In this document: positions 27,413 to 35,444 of the stretch, in pieces | Layout: the number at the start of each line of letters is the position of its first letter | Position numbering within the stretch: the stretch's first letter is position 1 | DNA from: Nitrospira sp. CR1.3 | GTDB taxonomy: Bacteria > Nitrospirota > Nitrospiria > Nitrospirales > Nitrospiraceae | Reading direction: 5' to 3' | Length of the DNA stretch: 64,000 nt | NCBI GenBank assembly: GCA_014055525.1 | Contig: WIAH01000002.1 | Span: 62,001-126,000, forward strand | Notes under the pieces: generated by a model | Told to the model about the DNA's origin: nothing | Databases searched by the model: none | The model's input: the letters and a program-made list of their open reading frames with translations, nothing else | Translations under genes and position numbers: made by a program

Positions 27413-27493
27413 TCGATTCATCGACCGACGCCTCGTTCTCGTCGATTCACGAAATTTCCCGATTCCTTTCATGAGATTTCGCGAGTCACGCGA
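27413..27493. promoter_or_regulatory. Three dyads, candidate enhancer sites for the sigma-54 activator
   Basis: TCGATTCATCGA (27413-27424), TCGTCGATTCACGA (27439-27452) and TCGCGAGTCACGCGA (27479-27493) are short dyads lying 75-155 bases upstream of the -24/-12 box. They share TCG/CGA arms, consistent with binding by one activator. The distance is normal for enhancer-bound activators. This is inference; protein binding is not known. Confidence 0.45.
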
Positions 27494-27567
27494 TCTCGTT
27501 TCTCGCCGCTCGCCCTTGACTGTTTCTAACTCACTGAATTTTCCTCATCTCGCCTGACTCTTCAGGC

Positions 27568-27583
27568 TGGCACCATTACTGCT
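27568..27583 (+). promoter_or_regulatory. Sigma-54 promoter (-24/-12)
   Basis: TGGCACCATTACTGCT matches the sigma-54 pattern: GG at 27569-27570 and GC at 27581-27582 with exactly ten bases between. It lies 45 bases before the ATG at 27628, so transcripts would cover the membrane protein and the OsmC gene. The activator just upstream is the likely driver. Confidence 0.75.
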
Positions 27584-27627
27584 GAAGGGACCCAGTATCA
27601 AAGATGCGGCAACAAGAAGGAGCGACC

Positions 27628-28062
27628 ATGCCGACGACACGCGATCTCAGCTGGTGGTACTGGTTCCAGACGGTACTCCTGCTTGCAACCGGCCTTTTCG
27701 TCCGTCCCGAAACCACCTTTGTGGCGATGGCGCTCTGCATCGTCCAAATCGCTCACGTGATCCGGCTCACTCGGGACGTCACGGCGTTTCCCGTGCAAGT
27801 GCGGACCGCCTACTTGGCGATGTTGATCGCAGGATTATGGGAACCGCTTCAATGGATCCACTGGATGCAACTGGCGGGAACAAGCGCCCGGGTGTTGATC
27901 GGCTATTGCCTGCTGGCAAGGACACTCTCGCTGGCCCCATGGAATCGCTGGCAGCCGCTCACGTTCGCTCTGATCAGAGGGACGTTCTTCTCACTGCAGA
28001 CAGGGGTGCCACCCTGCGGGGAAGTGTTCCGCCGGATGACGCTCGAGCGGGTGCAGGGATGA
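27628..28062 (+). CDS. Four-helix membrane protein of unknown function
   Basis: Encodes 144 residues. The ATG at 27628 has AAGGAG seven bases ahead; an in-frame ATG at 27604 lacks a ribosome site. Hydrophobic helices lie at about residues 7-27, 30-48, 60-80 and 85-105, with a charged loop between; the C-terminal 35 residues are soluble with a single Cys. I recognise no family. A sigma-54 promoter precedes it and the OsmC-like gene follows, so both are probably switched on by the GAF/PAS activator. It may be a quinone-side or small-molecule transport subunit, but nothing in the sequence shows that. Confidence 0.75.
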   Translation: MPTTRDLSWWYWFQTVLLLATGLFVRPETTFVAMALCIVQIAHVIRLTRDVTAFPVQVRTAYLAMLIAGLWEPLQWIHWMQLAGTSARVLIGYCLLARTLSLAPWNRWQPLTFALIRGTFFSLQTGVPPCGEVFRRMTLERVQG

Positions 28063-28145
28063 ATTGGGAGGTTTTGTGCCGGAGTGCCGACCGGCTTTTG
28101 TTTCGGCAACTGTTCATCAATCAACCATATCAAGGAGGGTGGGTC

Positions 28146-28706
28146 ATGTCACAAGCTACAATGAGCGGAGTCATCAACGGAGTCGATGTAAGCCGGCTGA
28201 GCGCAACCATCGAGGCCGTCCAGAATGATCACAACCTGGCCACATTCCGGTTCCGGGCAACGAATCGATGGATCAACGGCGGGCACAATCGCTCGACCGT
28301 TCAGAGCTTCTACGGCGCAGGAAAGGAGGACACGTTACGCACGGTGCCGTTTGTGCTCGACGCCGACGAGCCGCCGGTGCTCCTCGGGGAGGACCACGGG
28401 GCCAACCCGGTGGAGTATGTGCTCCATGCCCTGGCGGCCTGTCTCACGACCTCTCTCGTCTACCACGCGGCCGCGCGCGGCATTCGAGTCGAATCGATCG
28501 AGTCGAAGCTCGAAGGAGATCTGGACCTCCAGGGCTTTCTCGGACTTTCGAACAGGGTCCGGCGGGGCTACAAACAGATTCGCGTCTCGTTTACGGTCAA
28601 GTCCGATGCGACAGCCGCGCAGTTGAAGGAGTTGACAACATTTTCTCCTGTCCACGACATCGTGTCGAACCCGGTACCGGTGGACATTACCATCAACACT
28701 ATCTGA
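28146..28706 (+). CDS. OsmC-family protein with one cysteine
   Basis: Encodes 186 residues. The ATG at 28146 follows AAGGAGG by six bases; an open frame upstream is a shadow of the membrane gene. OsmC/Ohr proteins reduce organic peroxides with two cysteines. Here LHALAACLTTSL carries the only Cys of the protein (C99). At the place of the second Cys the sequence reads FSPVHDIV, with Ser replacing it. The conserved pattern GANPVEYVLHALAAC and the C-terminal NPVPVDI support the family. With one Cys, a classic two-Cys peroxidase cycle is unlikely; it could be a one-Cys enzyme, or bind a ligand. A perfect terminator hairpin follows directly. Confidence 0.85.
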   Translation: MSQATMSGVINGVDVSRLSATIEAVQNDHNLATFRFRATNRWINGGHNRSTVQSFYGAGKEDTLRTVPFVLDADEPPVLLGEDHGANPVEYVLHALAACLTTSLVYHAAARGIRVESIESKLEGDLDLQGFLGLSNRVRRGYKQIRVSFTVKSDATAAQLKELTTFSPVHDIVSNPVPVDITINTI

Positions 28707-28708
28707 GT

Positions 28709-28745
28709 CAATCGGCGCCCGGAGCACTTCTCCGGGCGCCGATTG
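28709..28745. terminator. Perfect 16-bp bidirectional terminator hairpin
   Basis: CAATCGGCGCCCGGAG at 28709-28724 pairs exactly with 28730-28745, loop of five bases, followed by GGTTTTG. It lies between the convergent OsmC and pyrophosphatase genes and probably stops both. Confidence 0.8.
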
Positions 28746-28765
28746 GGTTTTGTGTGAACCTGCCT

Positions 28766-29449
28766 TCAATTCGACATTCCCGCCGGCCAGAGGGATTCCA
28801 ACTCGGGAAACTTTTCCCGGTAATCGGCATGACTGGCTCGTATGACCTTTAGCGCCTCCTCCCGGCCATAGACTCCGGTGATTTCCACCTTGTGTTGGAC
28901 CGAGCCGGGCGCCTGCTTATAGGTGAGGAAATAATGCTGCAGGCGATCGATCAGCGAGACCGGCACGTCTCCGATATCTTTGAAGTCCCCGTAGGCTGCG
29001 TCCTCCTTCATGACGGCAATAATCTTGTCGTCAGCTTCCCCGCCGTCAGCGAGGCTGAACCCGCCGATCGGGAGCGCGGTGAGTAAAATATCACTATGGG
29101 GGATAGTTTTTTCCGTCAAAACGCAAATGTCCAGGGGGTCGCGATCGCCAACCATCCCTTTTCGTCGAGCGCGTTTGGAAAACAGCCCCGCCACGTTCCC
29201 GCCGCAATAAGTCTGTGGAACAAGCCCATAATAAACCGGGCAGAAGTTGGAGAAGCGTTGCGGACGGTCCACCTTGAGGAAGCCGCTGTCTTTGTCCACT
29301 TCATACTTCACGGTATCGGTCGGAACAATCTCAATATAGGCCGTAACCACTTCAGGCGCCTGCTCCCCGATCGACACGCCGTGCCATGGGTGCGCCTTGA
29401 ACATCAGACTCATCAATCGTTGGATCGGATCTCCCCCCGCACGACTCAT
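28766..29449 (-). CDS. Inorganic pyrophosphatase, family I
   Basis: Encodes 227 residues, longer than the 175-180 of E. coli Ppa. Hydrolyses pyrophosphate to phosphate and pulls biosynthetic reactions. The metal-binding signature GDRDPLDICVL is present, with acidic residues at the expected spacing; the substrate region shows EIVPTDTVKYEVDKDSG and CPVYYGLVPQTYCGG. The ATG at 29449 has GAGGAGG eight bases upstream. The C-terminal 40 residues are charged and extend beyond the core. Another pyrophosphatase elsewhere in the genome is possible. It converges on the OsmC gene, sharing a terminator. Confidence 0.9.
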   Translation of the reverse strand: MSRAGGDPIQRLMSLMFKAHPWHGVSIGEQAPEVVTAYIEIVPTDTVKYEVDKDSGFLKVDRPQRFSNFCPVYYGLVPQTYCGGNVAGLFSKRARRKGMVGDRDPLDICVLTEKTIPHSDILLTALPIGGFSLADGGEADDKIIAVMKEDAAYGDFKDIGDVPVSLIDRLQHYFLTYKQAPGSVQHKVEITGVYGREEALKVIRASHADYREKFPELESLWPAGMSN

Positions 29450-29459
29450 CTATCATGCC

Positions 29460-29740
29460 TCCTCGATGGTGATTGACGATAGGCCCCGGATCTTATTCTT
29501 TCGGTTCTTCAACCGACTTGTAATCCCAATTCGTCTCTTCCAGATTCTGTTTCTCTCCCTCACTCTCTCCCCCGAGGCCGATTGAGTACCTTCCCCGATG
29601 CGGGTGTCCCAGAGCCGACGCCCGTTCGCCCGCAGCGGAAGGGACCCATTGGGGAATGTGTGGAGCGAGGACGAACGGGCGTCGGTTCTGGGACAGGACC
29701 CGCATCTTATTCTTCTGGCTCCTTTATCGGTCCAGCCCAC
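29460..29740. repeat. Palindromic element flanked by a duplicated gene end
   Basis: Two arms, 29597-29628 and 29672-29706, pair as a long imperfect palindrome (GTCCCAGA and GACGCCCGTTCG cores with one mismatch) around a 43-base loop. Left of it, near 29490-29515, the minus strand reads WDYKSVEEPKE and stop; right of it the real small gene ends WAGPIKEPEE and stop, with the same TCTTATTCTT bases after. This suggests a duplicated gene end flanking a palindromic insertion, or a MITE-like unit. Confidence 0.5.
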
Positions 29741-29904
29741 TCCCCTTTGGCCAGCTTCACCTCTTGATACCCTCCATCCGGCCACTGAAACTGTCCCGCC
29801 TCGTCGACTTGGATGATAAACGGATCGGCCTCATGCGCCTGCCCTCGAAACCAGTACCAGCCTGCTTTGGTCGGTTTCTCCTTCGTCCATCGATTCTCCT
29901 GCAT
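29707..29904 (-). CDS. Small conserved-looking protein, 65 residues
   Basis: The ATG at 29904 follows AAAGGAGG at a good distance. The protein is soluble, with GWYWFRG, a WPDGG turn and a C-terminal EWAGPIKEPEE. Aromatic residues and W-x-GPI patterns are common in small phage or environmental proteins of unknown role. The last residues and trailing bases are repeated at 29490-29515, as noted for the repeat. Function unknown. Confidence 0.65.
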   Translation of the reverse strand: MQENRWTKEKPTKAGWYWFRGQAHEADPFIIQVDEAGQFQWPDGGYQEVKLAKGEWAGPIKEPEE

Positions 29905-29966
29905 GCCCCTCCTTTATACTTCCTGATTCTGATACATTCCGCTCCTGACCGGACCGTGACCCTACC

Positions 29967-32489
29967 ATGACTCGTCTGCCAATAGAAGATGTGATCCCTG
30001 TTCTTCGCGAGGCATTGCTCGCCGGACCGAACGCCTTGTTGACCGCGCCGCCCGGCGCAGGAAAAACGACCGGCGTCCCGCCGGCGCTCCTCGACGAGCC
30101 CTGGCTTCGCGGCAGGAAACTGCTCATGCTGGAGCCTCGCAGGCTCGCGGCTCGCGCTGCGGCTCATCGGATGGCCTCGATACTTCGTGAACCGGTGGGT
30201 GAGACCATCGGCTACAGGATGCGGCTCGACACCAAAGTGGGGCCGAAGACCCGCATTGAGGTGATCACGGAGGGCATACTTGCCAGACTGCTTCAGCAGG
30301 ACCCTTCGCTCAGCGCATATGGCATCGTTCTCTTCGATGAATTTCACGAACGGAGTCTGCAAGCGGACACAGGCTTGACGCTCTGTCTCGAAACGCAACG
30401 GCTCTTTCGCCCGGACCTCCGGCTGCTGGTCATGTCGGCCACGTTGGATTGCGGGCCGGTCGGCGAGTTGCTCGGCCATGCCCCGACGATTGCCTGTGAA
30501 GGCAGGATGTTTCCGGTAGACATGACATACCTCGATCAGCCTCTGTCCGGCCATCTCGACGTCGCTGTGGCGCAAATGATCCGGCGATCGTTGACGCAGG
30601 ACCGAGGCAGCCTGCTCGTCTTCCTTCCCGGCATGGCGGAAATCCGCAGGGTGGAGCGAAAGCTGCTCGACGCGAACCTGGACCCGACTGTTCGCGTCAT
30701 GCCCTTGCACGGCGATCTGCCGCAAGCGGTGCAGGATGAAGCCATTGCCCCATCCAGGCCTGGCGTCAGAAAAGTGGTGCTGGCCACCTCTATTGCCGAA
30801 ACGAGTCTGACGATCGACGGCGTGCGCGTCGTGATTGATGCGGGTCTGTTGCGTGTGCCCCGGTTCGATCCACGCTCGGGGCTGACGCGATTGGAGACAA
30901 TTCGTGTGACGCAGGATTCCGCCGAACAGCGCCGGGGCAGGGCCGGTCGTCTCGAACCGGGAGTCTGCTATCGCCTCTGGTCGGAAAGAGAACAGGCCGC
31001 GCTCGCTCTCCGCAGACCGCCGGAAATGCTGGATGCCGACTTGGCGCCTCTTGTACTGGAGTTGGCGCAATGGGGGACGAGCGATCCGTCAGAATTGTCC
31101 TGGCTGACCGCGCCCCCTCCGGGGAATGTGGCGCAGGCAAAAGAGCTGCTCGTCCGCCTGGGAGCCTTGGATCGCCCGGGACGCATCACGCCGCATGGGA
31201 GACAAATGGCGGAGTTGGCGCTGCATCCACGCCTCTCTCACATGCTGCTCAAGGCCGCGGCGCTCATGCTGACGGATCTCGCCTGTGAAATCGCCGCATT
31301 GGTCAGCGAACGCGACATTTTGCGCGGTCCGCCCGGCTGGCGCAACGCCGATTTGCGACTCAGGCTCGATGTTCTGCGCGGCCATGAACAGCCGGGAGGC
31401 GCAATCGTCGACCGCGGCGCCTGCCAGCGGGTCAAACGGACCGCAGAGATGTGGCGGCACCAATTGGGAGACCCGCAGAGGAAGCGACAGGCCGGGAGAC
31501 CACAGGACCTCGATGCCGCCGGTCGGATACTCGCGCTTGCCTATCCGGATCGCATCGCGCAGCGACAAGCGGGCGGCGAGTCGCGCTACCTCCTGGCGAA
31601 CGGCCGCGGCGCGCTGTTTGTCAATCCCGAGCCACTCGCCTCGGAGCCGTATCTTGTGATCGCCGATCTCGACGCGGGAATACAATGGGCCAGAATCGAT
31701 CTGGCCGCTCCCCTCTCACTCGTAGACATCGAAACGCTCTATACGGATCAGATCGAACAGGCCGAGGACGTTGAGTGGGACGACAGGAACAATGTGGTTC
31801 GCGCATCGAGGCAAAGACGGTTCGGCGCGCTGGTCTTATCGGAACAGGCACTGTCGAAGCCCGATCCGTCCTTGATCGCACGAGCGTTGTTGATCGGTGT
31901 ACGCCGGGCTGGGATTGCATCTCTGGCGTGGACGCCGGACCTCAGACAGTGGCGCGCGCGGGTACAGTTTCTGAGTCGGGTCGAGGGCGCCGCCTCGACC
32001 TGGCCCGATCTATCCGATGAGTCGTTGCTGAGAACGCTCGACGAGTGGCTCGGGCCTTTCCTTGCCGGCATCACAACCCTTGATCGCGTCAAGCGGATGG
32101 ATCTGACGAAGCCGCTCCACGCGCTGCTCAATTGGAATCAGCAACGCCAATTGGAACGGCAGGCTCCGACCCATCTGACCGTTCCCAGCGGATCGGATAT
32201 CCGCATCGACTACGACCAGCCGGACGTACCTGTGTTAGCGGTGCGGTTGCAAGAGATGTTCGGCTGCAAGAATACGCCGCTGGTGGCAGATGGAAAAATT
32301 CCCGTCATGTTGCATTTGCTTTCGCCGGCAAAGCGGCCCGTTCAGGTGACGAAGGACCTCGCCAGCTTCTGGGCCAATGCCTATCAAGACGTTCGGAAGG
32401 AACTCCGCGGACGCTATCCAAAGCACCACTGGCCGGAAGACCCGCTGACGGCTCTGCCGACCGCGAAAACGAAGAAACGAACGGGTTGA
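29967..32489 (+). CDS. hrpB: ATP-dependent helicase HrpB
   Basis: Encodes 840 residues, typical length. A DEAH/RHA-type helicase with motif I APPGAGKTT at about residues 27-35, LEPRRLAARAAAHRMA, DEFHER in motif II (variation of DEAH that marks HrpB), SATLD, and the C-terminal motif QRRGRAGRLEPGVCYRLW. A helicase-associated domain and the HrpB-specific C-terminus follow (RLQEMFGCKNTPLVADGKIP, then PVQVTKDLASFWANAYQDVRKELRGRYPKHHWPEDP in segments). Probably acts in RNA processing, but its role is poorly known. It stands alone, followed by a large AT-rich inverted repeat. The start ATG lacks a strong ribosome site. Confidence 0.93.
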   Translation: MTRLPIEDVIPVLREALLAGPNALLTAPPGAGKTTGVPPALLDEPWLRGRKLLMLEPRRLAARAAAHRMASILREPVGETIGYRMRLDTKVGPKTRIEVITEGILARLLQQDPSLSAYGIVLFDEFHERSLQADTGLTLCLETQRLFRPDLRLLVMSATLDCGPVGELLGHAPTIACEGRMFPVDMTYLDQPLSGHLDVAVAQMIRRSLTQDRGSLLVFLPGMAEIRRVERKLLDANLDPTVRVMPLHGDLPQAVQDEAIAPSRPGVRKVVLATSIAETSLTIDGVRVVIDAGLLRVPRFDPRSGLTRLETIRVTQDSAEQRRGRAGRLEPGVCYRLWSEREQAALALRRPPEMLDADLAPLVLELAQWGTSDPSELSWLTAPPPGNVAQAKELLVRLGALDRPGRITPHGRQMAELALHPRLSHMLLKAAALMLTDLACEIAALVSERDILRGPPGWRNADLRLRLDVLRGHEQPGGAIVDRGACQRVKRTAEMWRHQLGDPQRKRQAGRPQDLDAAGRILALAYPDRIAQRQAGGESRYLLANGRGALFVNPEPLASEPYLVIADLDAGIQWARIDLAAPLSLVDIETLYTDQIEQAEDVEWDDRNNVVRASRQRRFGALVLSEQALSKPDPSLIARALLIGVRRAGIASLAWTPDLRQWRARVQFLSRVEGAASTWPDLSDESLLRTLDEWLGPFLAGITTLDRVKRMDLTKPLHALLNWNQQRQLERQAPTHLTVPSGSDIRIDYDQPDVPVLAVRLQEMFGCKNTPLVADGKIPVMLHLLSPAKRPVQVTKDLASFWANAYQDVRKELRGRYPKHHWPEDPLTALPTAKTKKRTG

Positions 32490-32492
32490 TGT

Positions 32493-32592
32493 GGTTTGTT
32501 TGGTTTCTTTTGTTTGTTTAGTTTGTTTGGTTCACTCGGGCTGCCCGAAACCTAACGAAATGAACTAAACGAACCAAACAAACCAAATAACC
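32493..32592. repeat. AT-rich imperfect inverted repeat after hrpB
   Basis: The T/G-rich arm 32493-32523 pairs with the A/C-rich arm 32563-32592 over about 30 bases with few mismatches; a CGGG/CCCG hairpin sits at the top. GTTT and AAAC words are iterated in each arm. The composition departs sharply from the surrounding sequence. It may serve as a terminator for hrpB or be a mobile or repeat element. No second copy is in the window. Confidence 0.55.
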
Positions 32593-32655
32593 AGGTAGAC
32601 CTTCCTCCTTTCGTAGGGGTAGACCGATGCTCCCGCACCATTTATTGTGCGGCCC

Positions 32656-33321
32656 ATGCATTACGCTGTGGCTGCCGCGCTCAGCATAACCACGATGGTC
32701 ATGCCGGTGCCTTCGTCGTCTCAGCCGCAGGAGTCACCTCCGCCTCCCGCCTTTACCATTCCGTTCGATGAGATCGATGAAGCGACATTGCAAGCGGAAG
32801 TCTCCAGGCAGGCCCTCGACTTCCTGCTGAACGTGCAATCACATTTTGGCCAGGATATGTCGGCCATCCGCACATCCGTGGCCGGGGACCTCCGAGACGA
32901 CGGACAGGGAAAGCTTATCTATCTGCGCAACATCGGCGAACATGGAGTGCTGGAAGGCTACGAGTTCAGACAGGAGTCGTTGGTTCGAGGGCAGTACATC
33001 GTCCTGCAACGTCCCCTGAACGGACTGAACGAATTCATCGGCTACTATCTCTCATTGAAGCAGACGCTAGCCGGTCATTACGGGGCTCCGCTCCAAGACC
33101 AGGTGGTGTGGGAGAATGATCTCTATCAACCGGTTCCCGATTATTGGGGTGTCGCCGTGATGATCGGCCATCTCCATTACCATGCGACCTGGGAAACAAC
33201 GGAGGGAACGGTGACCCTGGAACTCTCCGGCAACCGCCACAGCAGGCTGTTTCTTGAATATCGAAGTCGCGGCGCGGGGACTCTCGCCCAGGCCGCGCTG
33301 GTAGAGAACCAGCGGGCTTGA
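32656..33321 (+). CDS. Exported protein of unknown function
   Basis: Encodes 221 residues. ATG at 32656 begins a signal peptide (cleavage about residue 23, near SSS-QPQE); a GTG three codons upstream is possible. The mature part starts with a Pro-rich linker followed by a mixed alpha/beta domain with many Leu, Tyr and Arg, ending in LEYRSRGAG. No known family. It is followed after 72 bases by a DUF6807-like gene on the same strand and may share its transcript. Confidence 0.65.
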   Translation: MHYAVAAALSITTMVMPVPSSSQPQESPPPPAFTIPFDEIDEATLQAEVSRQALDFLLNVQSHFGQDMSAIRTSVAGDLRDDGQGKLIYLRNIGEHGVLEGYEFRQESLVRGQYIVLQRPLNGLNEFIGYYLSLKQTLAGHYGAPLQDQVVWENDLYQPVPDYWGVAVMIGHLHYHATWETTEGTVTLELSGNRHSRLFLEYRSRGAGTLAQAALVENQRA

Positions 33322-33393
33322 CGAAACTCGACCAATAACCTTACCCTCTCAGAAGCTGCGCATTACGAATCAGAGAAGCATCACTGCAAAGAC

Positions 33394-34377
33394 ATGAGCA
33401 CGCCCGGATTCGGCAGAACCCTGCTGCTGTCGGCATTTCTCCTTGCCGTTCCATCGTATGTCCTGGGAACTTCGCCGGAGCCGCTGGCCATCGCAGACGA
33501 CCCTCAAGCCGCTCAGCTCACCATTTCATTCAAAAATCGTCCCATCCTGGTCTACGCCCACTCCGCGAAGCAGTTCAAACCGTATGTCAAAGAACTCTTC
33601 GACCTTTCAGGCTATAACCTGTTGCGTGATGCGCCGCCCGACCACCTGCATCATCATGGAATGATGTACGCCGTCATCGTGAACGGCGTCACCTACTGGC
33701 AAGAAAGAGCGGACACGGGGATCGAACGGTCGGTCCGGATAGAGAAACAGCAGGCGGGTCTGGATGACCGGGGACTCCCTTATGCGAGCTTCGTAGACGT
33801 CATCGAGTGGCTCGACCTTGCTGGGAAAAGCGCAGCCGAAGGCGGAAAACCCGTTCTTCAGGAACGGCGAACGATCAGAGTGACGGTGGATGAAAATCAG
33901 AAGGAAGTCGCAGTGCAATGGTCGGCTGATTTTGACGTCAGCAGCAAGACTTCTGTTCGTCTTACGGGAGATCCCTATAATGGTCTAGGCCTCCGCCTCC
34001 CGAAGGATTTCGATGGTCGCGTGATCCATCAGAACGCCGAGAAGACGCTGGATCCACGGCAAGGAGATCCGAACATTTCGAAGTCGCGGTGGAGCGCTGC
34101 CAGCGTCGGCCTTCCGACCGGTGCTTCGATGGTGGCCGTCTTCGGCGATCCCGGCAACCGGCTGGGAGATTCGGTGTTCTTCTTGATGTATCAGCCATTC
34201 GCATATATCGCGGCGACCCAGGCCCTCGACAAGAACGCCTTGGACTATCCGGCAGGCGCCCGCTACCGCTTGAATTACCTGGTCACGGTCTATCCCGAAG
34301 TGAAGACCGGAGAGTTCTTGCAGCGTCGGGCAACGGAATGGAACCGGACGGACCGCCCGCCGATCATTCCGAAATAG
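33394..34377 (+). CDS. DUF6807 (PmoA-like) exported protein
   Basis: Encodes 327 residues. A signal peptide (about residues 1-25, FLLAVPSYVLG) precedes a domain with KPYVKELFDLSGYNLLRDAP, DHLHHHGMMYAVIVNGVTYW and GLGLRLPKDFDGRV. These match the DUF6807 family, often labelled PmoA after a supposed methane-oxygenase link, though family members are not true monooxygenase subunits. The His triple in DHLHHHG may bind a metal or sugar. Mostly known from Planctomycetes and relatives. Its stop codon abuts the stop of the convergent FkbM gene with no bases between. Confidence 0.78.
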   Translation: MSTPGFGRTLLLSAFLLAVPSYVLGTSPEPLAIADDPQAAQLTISFKNRPILVYAHSAKQFKPYVKELFDLSGYNLLRDAPPDHLHHHGMMYAVIVNGVTYWQERADTGIERSVRIEKQQAGLDDRGLPYASFVDVIEWLDLAGKSAAEGGKPVLQERRTIRVTVDENQKEVAVQWSADFDVSSKTSVRLTGDPYNGLGLRLPKDFDGRVIHQNAEKTLDPRQGDPNISKSRWSAASVGLPTGASMVAVFGDPGNRLGDSVFFLMYQPFAYIAATQALDKNALDYPAGARYRLNYLVTVYPEVKTGEFLQRRATEWNRTDRPPIIPK

Positions 34378-35253
34378 TCAGCCCTGCGGGATACTCTGCC
34401 GGCTGGACTCCGGGATACAGAAGACGTTGATATAATCCTGCCCTCTCGGCAGATCCTTTAACGGCACCAGCCGATCTCGCTCCGCCACCCAGAGTCCATA
34501 GCGGAGTTGCCGCAGTTGAGCGGCCAAACGATCCACAGAAGACCCGGCCCTGGTCAATTTCGGGGGATCGAACTCGATCAGCATGTTCGGAGCGAACCGT
34601 TCAATCGTCTTCGTTCCTCCCGAGACCATTTTCTCCTCAAAGCCTTCGACATCGACCTTGATGAAATCCACCTTGGCGATCCCGTGCCGCTCGCAGAATG
34701 CGTCCAGCGTCGTGAGTTCGATATTCCGCGCCCCAACGGCGGCTTCCTCGGTGACGGCCAGCGTGGCGGCGCCGGAGTTGTCGGCTCTAATCATCATCTT
34801 CCCGACTCCACTGGAATCTGACAGGCCGACCGGATGAACATGGATGTGACGTTCGAGTCCGTTCAAGCGAATGTTGGTGCGCAATCGATCCGCATTGGGA
34901 GGAAACGGCTCGAATGCATGGATTTCACAGGCCCGGCCTACAGCATCGGCCAACGTGATCGAGTAATGCCCGAAGTTCGCCCCGACATCCAACAGCACGT
35001 CGCCGGCATGGATCAGCCTCTTGGCATGCCGGATATCCCACGTATCACGTTCCCCCAGCCAGAAAAACTCAGTCTGTACGAAATCCGAAGGATTGAGCAG
35101 CCACCGGTGTCCGTCGCGCACGACTTCGAGATCGACATCGACGTTTGGTTTCAGCCATTCCCGCAGCATCGCATGGATTTTCCATTGGCCGCGATGGTGC
35201 AGCCTCGTTCCATAGAATTCCAGAAGTTTGAACAGCTTCGAGTCAGGGTTCAT
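34378..35253 (-). CDS. FkbM-family methyltransferase
   Basis: Encodes 291 residues. SAM motif I is LLDVGANFGHYSITLA, followed by an acidic E in IHAFEPFPPN. The family signature VDFIKVDVEGFEEKMVSGG lies near residue 190. FkbM-type enzymes methylate sugar or polyketide hydroxyls; this one carries no nearby biosynthetic partner, so substrate is unknown. The N-terminal 55 residues are helical. Convergent with the DUF6807 gene with no spacer, stop to stop. The start ATG lacks a strong ribosome site. Confidence 0.87.
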   Translation of the reverse strand: MNPDSKLFKLLEFYGTRLHHRGQWKIHAMLREWLKPNVDVDLEVVRDGHRWLLNPSDFVQTEFFWLGERDTWDIRHAKRLIHAGDVLLDVGANFGHYSITLADAVGRACEIHAFEPFPPNADRLRTNIRLNGLERHIHVHPVGLSDSSGVGKMMIRADNSGAATLAVTEEAAVGARNIELTTLDAFCERHGIAKVDFIKVDVEGFEEKMVSGGTKTIERFAPNMLIEFDPPKLTRAGSSVDRLAAQLRQLRYGLWVAERDRLVPLKDLPRGQDYINVFCIPESSRQSIPQG

Positions 35254-35444
35254 CGCAGAAGCTTGAAAATAGCACGCCTCTGATCCTGTTGAATATACCA
35301 GGACAGACCGTCTCGCACGATATTCCGGTGGCGGTCGGGGTTCAATAACCCCTGAGTACTGGGTAGTCTTATGTAAACACGAGTGTCGGCGTGATAGACT
35401 GGTTGTCTCCCCGGCTGCTGCTTTTCCATCGGATGGAGGTCCTC

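Noticed and set aside
27654-28145. Open frame before the OsmC gene that would make a 350-residue protein
   Set aside because: It overlaps the membrane gene in another frame and has no recognisable domain. The OsmC start at 28146 has AAGGAGG.
29757-31070. A 437-residue minus-strand frame inside hrpB
   Set aside because: hrpB motifs on the plus strand are complete. The minus frame has an Arg/Gln-rich shadow composition.
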